Below, piece after piece: positions 4,402-7,830 of a stretch of 7,830 nt of DNA. Source of the stretch: Synergistaceae bacterium (GTDB taxonomy: Bacteria > Synergistota > Synergistia > Synergistales > Aminobacteriaceae); the NCBI GenBank assembly GCA_031273365.1, contig JAISSA010000248.1, positions 1-7,830 of the forward strand. The letters are read 5' to 3'. Each line of letters starts with the position of its first letter. The stretch's first letter is position 1. The position numbers and the translations under genes were made by a program. The notes under the pieces are model-generated. The model was not told the origin of the DNA. It saw only the letters and a program-made list of their open reading frames with translations, and ran no database searches.

Positions 4402-5862
4402 TTATTTTTTCACGACGTCGGGATCTTTCAGCTCTTCCTGGATGCCGGCGATTTTTCTGGCGCATTCCGCGTACCCCTCGAAAGGCGTGTTGGCCCGAAC
4501 GACCAGCCTTGCGCCGTCGGGGGATCCGCCGCCGTGCATACAGCCCGGCACGCCGGAGCCGATCGTCAGCCATTCCGCCAGACGAGCCGCCCTGGCGCGC
4601 GATTCCGCGGAGCAGTCCCCGGCCTTCAGGTATTTTTGAATCAGAGAACCGTATTTTTCATCGGTGAAATCCCGATACGAGGGCATACAGCCGGTCTCGA
4701 CGATGCCGCCGCCGATTTCCTGACACAGCCGCTTGGTCTCGTAGGGCAGGGTGGCCACGTGCACCTTGTTGGTATGGGCCATCAGGCTGTCGGCAACCCA
4801 GACGCCGGACGGGTCCCTTTTCCCCAGCGCGATGGCCCCCACCCCGACGCCATAGGTCGTTTCGTTGTTGATCGCCATCTGTATCAGCTTGTCCATGAAG
4901 GTCTTATGGGGCAGCCCGTTGGCCCGGGCCATGTTGACGGCGGCGCCGATCATCACGTCGCCCTGCCCGGAAACGCAGGCCCCTATGCAGGCCCGGTAGT
5001 TGGCCGTGAAATGCTGAATCACCTTCCCGGTCTGTTTGAACTCCCCGCACATAAAGACCCTCTCGTTGGGGACAAAAACGTCCTCGAAGAAGAGCCAGGC
5101 CTGGGTGTGCCCGGTCTCCGGCATGTCGAATCCCTCCTGACGCTCCCGGTCGTCGCTGGGCCTGCGGGCCTCCACGATGGTCAGCCCCTCGACGTCTCTG
5201 GGCGCCACGAAGGACAGCGCGAAGTCCTTGTCCTCTTCCTTATAGGCGTTGCCGGGCAGAATGAAAATTTCCTCCGAGGCGGCGACGCCGCAAATCATAA
5301 CTTTAGCCCCGCGAACCACGATCCCGTCCGGCCTTTTTTCCACAAGCCGCAGGTGAACGTCCGGGTCGGCCTGCCGGGAGGCCCTGAGGCCGCGGTTCCC
5401 CTTGGCGTCCGTGAGCGCGCCTGCCACGAGCAGCCCCCGCTCTTCGGCAAAAAGAAGCCATTTTTTCAGACGCTCGTGATAATCGGAACCGCTTTCCCGG
5501 TCGATTTCTTCGGTCACCGCCCATAACGTGTTCGAGGCGTTCCAGCCCACGCACATCCCCCCGACGCAGCCGCCGGTGATCTGGTAGTTGAGCCGCTTCA
5601 TCCGGGCATTGCCGATCATGTCCTCCATGCTGTTCATCAGGCTGTTGAAGCGCATGATCTTTTGCCCCGTCAGGCTCGAGACGGTCGTGTAAGTGTCCTC
5701 GTACCCGGGCTGTCCGGCCCGATCGAGACAGCGGGCATGGCTTTCCACCGCCCGCCTGGTCGCGGGATGCGTGGTGACGTCGGCAAGGGCTTCCCCGTTT
5801 TTATGGATGTTCGCCCGCATTTTTTTGAGCGCGCCAAGGTAGCTTTCCCGTGTTCTGATCAT
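4402..5862 (-). CDS. 4-hydroxybutyryl-CoA dehydratase-like / HpaB-family flavoprotein (AbfD-type, divergent)
   Basis: This 486-residue protein matches the length and layout of 4-hydroxybutyryl-CoA dehydratase/vinylacetyl-CoA isomerase (AbfD), in the FAD-dependent 4-hydroxyphenylacetate 3-hydroxylase superfamily. Family-like stretches include GALTDAKGNRGL (148-159), LVEKRPDGIVVRGAK (173-187), FVPNERVFMC (263-272), NNETTYGVG (332-340), TLPYETKRL (371-379) and MHGGGSP (442-448). Putative cluster cysteines are Cys99, Cys104 and Cys296. Compared from memory with the clostridial enzyme, the first Cys pair has one extra residue between (CVGGMC against C-x3-C). The positions of His292, Tyr296, Lys300, Glu257 and Thr190 appear as Tyr289, Ile293, Val297, Gln254 and Cys191. 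The fold and FAD binding are likely; classic dehydratase activity is doubtful. Start ATG has a good binding site (agggagg, 5871-5877). It is the first gene of a pair with DUF362. Confidence 0.85.
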   Translation of the reverse strand: MIRTRESYLGALKKMRANIHKNGEALADVTTHPATRRAVESHARCLDRAGQPGYEDTYTTVSSLTGQKIMRFNSLMNSMEDMIGNARMKRLNYQITGGCVGGMCVGWNASNTLWAVTEEIDRESGSDYHERLKKWLLFAEERGLLVAGALTDAKGNRGLRASRQADPDVHLRLVEKRPDGIVVRGAKVMICGVAASEEIFILPGNAYKEEDKDFALSFVAPRDVEGLTIVEARRPSDDRERQEGFDMPETGHTQAWLFFEDVFVPNERVFMCGEFKQTGKVIQHFTANYRACIGACVSGQGDVMIGAAVNMARANGLPHKTFMDKLIQMAINNETTYGVGVGAIALGKRDPSGVWVADSLMAHTNKVHVATLPYETKRLCQEIGGGIVETGCMPSYRDFTDEKYGSLIQKYLKAGDCSAESRARAARLAEWLTIGSGVPGCMHGGGSPDGARLVVRANTPFEGYAECARKIAGIQEELKDPDVVKK

Positions 5863-5909
5863 ACGTAACCCCTCCCTGTGATTAAAAAAATTAAAAACCG
5901 CAAAACCAC

Positions 5910-5978
5910 GGGGCTCTGCCCCCCGACAAAAACCCCGCAGTGGATTTTTCTCAGTCCCCTGACCCCGTTAATTTTTTT
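5910..5978 (+). repeat. Intergenic repeat, copy B
   Basis: Same parts as copy A, in the same order: ggggc-tct-gcccc (5910-5922), accccgcag (5932-5940), the 17-mer agtcccctgaccccgtt (5953-5969), then aatttttttct. The spacing between the last two blocks is 5 bases longer than in copy A, and the central palindrome has decayed (tggatttttctcagtcccct). It fills the gap between the 3' end of the ABC-F gene and the 5' end of the AbfD-like gene, so it may hold that gene's promoter; I see no convincing -35/-10 pair. Confidence 0.7.
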
Positions 5979-6035
5979 CTTTTGTATCCTGGGGCGCTTT
6001 CCCCGTCAACGTTAAAAAACGGTATGTTCGGAGCC

Positions 6036-7661
6036 TCAGCCGGCGGCCTGGCTTCGTCCGTGCAGCTCGATCCGTCGCGTCGCCCCGATTCGGTCGAGAA
6101 AGAGCGAGTCGTGCGAGACGACGATCAACGCGCCGGTCCAGGCGTTCAGCATCTTTTCGACCGACTCGACGGACTCCGCATCCAGGTGGTTGGTCGGCTC
6201 GTCCAAAATCAGAAGCTGCGGGGACGGCACACGATGGATTGCGCAGAGCAGCTCGACCTTCAGACGCTCCCCTCCGCTCAGGGCCCTCGTCGGAAGCGAG
6301 AGCCGCTCCCGCGCGACGCCGACCTGCGCGAGCCGCGTTCCTGCCTCCCCCGGCGAAAGCGCGCCTCCGCTGCCCGCACGCAGAAGCTCCAGAGACGAGC
6401 GCTCCCCGTTCGACGAGACGAACTGGTCGAGACAGGCAAAGACGACCCTGACCTCGCACGCGCCGGATCGGGGCTCGATCTCCCCCCTCAGAACGCGCAG
6501 AAGCGTCGTTTTGCCGCTGCCGTTCGGCCCGACGAGCGCCACGCGTTCCGGGCCGGTCAGCGTCGCGTCGATCGGCGCGTCATGGCTCCCCCACGGCAGC
6601 GTCAGGCTCGAGAGCCGCAGAACGATCTTCGCCGCGTGAACGGAACAGGCGGGGGGAATCAGGACGACGGGGTCCGCGATCTCCGCCCTCGTGAACGCCT
6701 CCTTCTCCTCCGCGGCGAGAGAAGCCGCCTTTTCGTCCCCGGTCTCGTGCAGCTTTCCCGCCGTTTTTTCCGCGGACGCGCGCAGGGCGTTTCGCAGCGC
6801 TTTGGGGAGACCTTTGTCGGAGAAACTTTTCCTGCCCCGCGCGCTGCGATGCTGCTGACGCTCGACGTTCCGCTGCTGTTCGACGGCCGCGCGTCTGCGA
6901 TCCGCCCTCACGCGCTCCAGCCGGTCGAACGCCGCCGCCCTCTCCCCCGCCTTCCGTTCGGCGTACAGGGTTCCGTTGCCTCCGTAGCTTCGGAGGCCCT
7001 GAGGCGAGAGCTCGACGACGCGCTCCATCCGCTCCAGAAGGGCGCGATCGTGGGTGACGACGAGCAGGCCCTTTTCCCGCGCGTCGAGGTACGTCGTCAG
7101 AGCCCGTCGATTCCCGGCGTCCAGATGATTGGTCGGCTCGTCCAGTATCAGGAAATCGGCGCCGGACAAAAAAGCCCCGACGAGCGCGGTCCGCGTGCAC
7201 TCCCCTCCGCTCAGCCGCGAGGCGGGGGTCTCGGGCGTCAGGTGACCGAGCCCGGCGAGGGCCAGCTCCCGGATCAGACGCTCCCTCACGTCCCAGTTGC
7301 CGTCCGCCAGCTCCACGTCGCGCTCCAGCGGACGGCCCCGCTCCAGACGGTCGATCGCGTCCAGAACGTTTTGCACCCCCGCAAGGTCGGCCGCCGTGCT
7401 GAACTTCGACGGAGTTATCGTCTGGTCGAGATAAAAGACGATGCCCCCGCGCGTTACCGTCCCCGACGAGGGCGTCAGCAGCCCGGCCATGATTTTGGAC
7501 AAAACCGTTTTGCCGGCGCCGTTGCGCCCCACCAGCGCGGCGCGCTCGTTCCCGAAACTTTCGGTCAGCCCGTTCAGCAGCGGACGCCCATCCGGCAGAA
7601 CGAAGGAAACATCGCGCAAAGATATGATAAAAGATATGACAGACGAAGACTGAACGGGCAT
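6036..7661 (-). CDS. ABC-F family ATPase (ribosome-associated type)
   Basis: This 541-residue protein has two ABC ATPase domains and no membrane segments, as in the ABC-F family (translation factors such as EttA and antibiotic-protection proteins). Domain 1: Walker A GRNGAGKT (45-52), Gln80 of the Q-loop, signature LSGGE (150-154), Walker B LILDE (171-175), His204. Domain 2: Walker A GPNGSGKT (378-385), signature LSGGE (461-465), Walker B LLILDE (483-488), His517. Both Walker B motifs run into EPTNHLDA, typical of ABC-F. The linker (about 220-330) is Arg-rich and helical (ERVRADRRRAAVEQQRN), matching the part that enters the ribosomal E site. The start was placed at 7661 because ggagg lies 5-6 bases before it and the first ABC domain begins soon after; an in-frame TTG at 7790 would add 43 residues without family character. 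A specific subfamily or drug cannot be named. Confidence 0.92.
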   Translation of the reverse strand: MPVQSSSVISFIISLRDVSFVLPDGRPLLNGLTESFGNERAALVGRNGAGKTVLSKIMAGLLTPSSGTVTRGGIVFYLDQTITPSKFSTAADLAGVQNVLDAIDRLERGRPLERDVELADGNWDVRERLIRELALAGLGHLTPETPASRLSGGECTRTALVGAFLSGADFLILDEPTNHLDAGNRRALTTYLDAREKGLLVVTHDRALLERMERVVELSPQGLRSYGGNGTLYAERKAGERAAAFDRLERVRADRRRAAVEQQRNVERQQHRSARGRKSFSDKGLPKALRNALRASAEKTAGKLHETGDEKAASLAAEEKEAFTRAEIADPVVLIPPACSVHAAKIVLRLSSLTLPWGSHDAPIDATLTGPERVALVGPNGSGKTTLLRVLRGEIEPRSGACEVRVVFACLDQFVSSNGERSSLELLRAGSGGALSPGEAGTRLAQVGVARERLSLPTRALSGGERLKVELLCAIHRVPSPQLLILDEPTNHLDAESVESVEKMLNAWTGALIVVSHDSLFLDRIGATRRIELHGRSQAAG

Positions 7662-7666
7662 AGAGA

Positions 7667-7717
7667 CCTCCGGGATTGTCTCCGGGCCGACGGCGAAGCG
7701 TCGAAAAGCGCCGGGAG
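7667..7717 (-). promoter_or_regulatory. Leader hairpin and ribosome binding site of the ABC-F gene
   Basis: Read on the minus strand, ctcccggc (from 7717) can pair with gcccggag (ending at 7680) around an inner stem cgacg/cgtcg with loop cttcgc, with one C-C mismatch in the outer stem and an asymmetric internal loop. The 3' arm's cccggag is repeated 12 bases on as the ribosome binding site (7674-7668). The 5' arm could therefore pair with either copy, which could regulate translation. Confidence 0.4.
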
Positions 7718-7737
7718 ATTCGATCTGATGAAGACAG

Positions 7738-7764
7738 AATATACCCAATTTCGCCGTCTGTAAA
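7738..7764 (-). promoter_or_regulatory. Candidate promoter for the ABC-F gene
   Basis: On the minus strand TTTACA (7764-7759) and TATATT (7743-7738) are separated by 15 bases, shorter than the usual 16-18. Transcription would start near 7731, about 70 bases before the start codon and ahead of the leader hairpin. Another TATAAT on the minus strand at 7816-7811 would have its -35 outside the window. Confidence 0.3.
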
Positions 7765-7800
7765 TCCTGACCGTTCGCCGAACGCGACAAAAAGACGGAT

Positions 7801-7826
7801 AGGTTGTAAAATTATAAAGGTTGTAA
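7801..7826. repeat. Paired 9-bp direct repeat at the window edge
   Basis: aggttgtaa occurs at 7801-7809 and 7818-7826, a 17-bp period, with a minus-strand TATAAT (7816-7811) between the copies. Two copies about one and a half helical turns apart around a -10-like box could be an operator, but the rest of the region lies outside the window. Confidence 0.4.
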
Positions 7827-7830
7827 GATT

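Noticed and set aside
3301..5526. A 741-codon open frame on the plus strand opposite the DUF362 and AbfD-like genes
   Set aside because: It spans two well-recognised genes and their junction on the other strand, and its translation has no family character. Long antisense frames are expected in GC-rich DNA.
4402..5862. Naming the gene abfD and predicting a 4-aminobutyrate fermentation pathway
   Set aside because: Several key residues seem altered and no 4-hydroxybutyrate dehydrogenase or CoA-transferase gene is present in the window.
5940..7763. A 607-codon open frame on the plus strand opposite the ABC-F gene
   Set aside because: The minus strand encodes both complete ABC domains with all motifs; the plus frame is Arg/Pro-rich low-information sequence typical of a GC-rich shadow.
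7662..7790. A 43-residue N-terminal extension of the ABC-F protein from TTG at 7790
   Set aside because: There is no ribosome binding site before the TTG, the extension is not like the family, and a strong site lies just before ATG 7661.
1..7830. A defence system, phage or transposon island
   Set aside because: No nuclease, methylase, integrase, transposase or other such gene was recognised; the ABC ATPase is of the ribosome-acting ABC-F type.

Overview
The window looks like a piece of a GC-rich anaerobic bacterial chromosome, most likely a member of the Synergistota. The best clue is a small secreted protein (303-716) whose C-terminus has a Cys-Asn-Ala-Gly motif followed by a hydrophobic stretch, as in the 'Synerg-CTERM' sorting signal of that phylum. 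The metabolic genes (split UxaA-type dehydratase, 4-hydroxybutyryl-CoA dehydratase-like flavoenzyme, DUF362 ferredoxin-type protein) suit an anaerobe that ferments amino or organic acids. The phylum call is an inference from motifs, not from a search.

Layout. Positions 1-716 (+): the C-terminal part of an acidic protein of unknown function, then the secreted Arg/Glu-rich protein. Its stop overlaps a 12-codon reading frame that resembles the beginning of an AIM24/TIGR00266 gene cut off after about ten codons. Positions 752-968 are non-coding and hold palindromes, an 11-bp direct repeat, a TATAAT box and a 17-bp-period tandem duplication next to a ribosome binding site. Positions 969-3061 (+) form an apparent operon: a thioredoxin-fold redoxin with one active-site cysteine, a SAF-domain small subunit, and a UxaA-family large subunit that overlaps the small one by four bases. 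Positions 3062-3225 hold GC-rich hairpins between convergent genes. Positions 3226-5862 (-) are a two-gene operon: an AbfD/HpaB-type flavoenzyme followed by a DUF362 protein with two 4Fe-4S motifs. Positions 5863-6035 hold a second copy of the intergenic repeat. Positions 6036-7661 (-) encode an ABC-F ATPase with a structured leader upstream.

How the parts may work together. The SAF and UxaA proteins should form one two-subunit hydroxy-acid lyase or dehydratase. The AbfD-like and DUF362 proteins look like a redox pair, with the ferredoxin-like tail a possible electron carrier for the flavoenzyme. The AbfD-like protein keeps the fold and three cluster cysteines, but by comparison with the clostridial enzyme (from memory) it has changed most other catalytic residues, so it probably does a different reaction. 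The minus-strand pair is bracketed by two same-orientation copies of one intergenic repeat, which would fit a module gained or moved by recombination. No rRNA, tRNA, CRISPR array, transposase or phage gene was seen.
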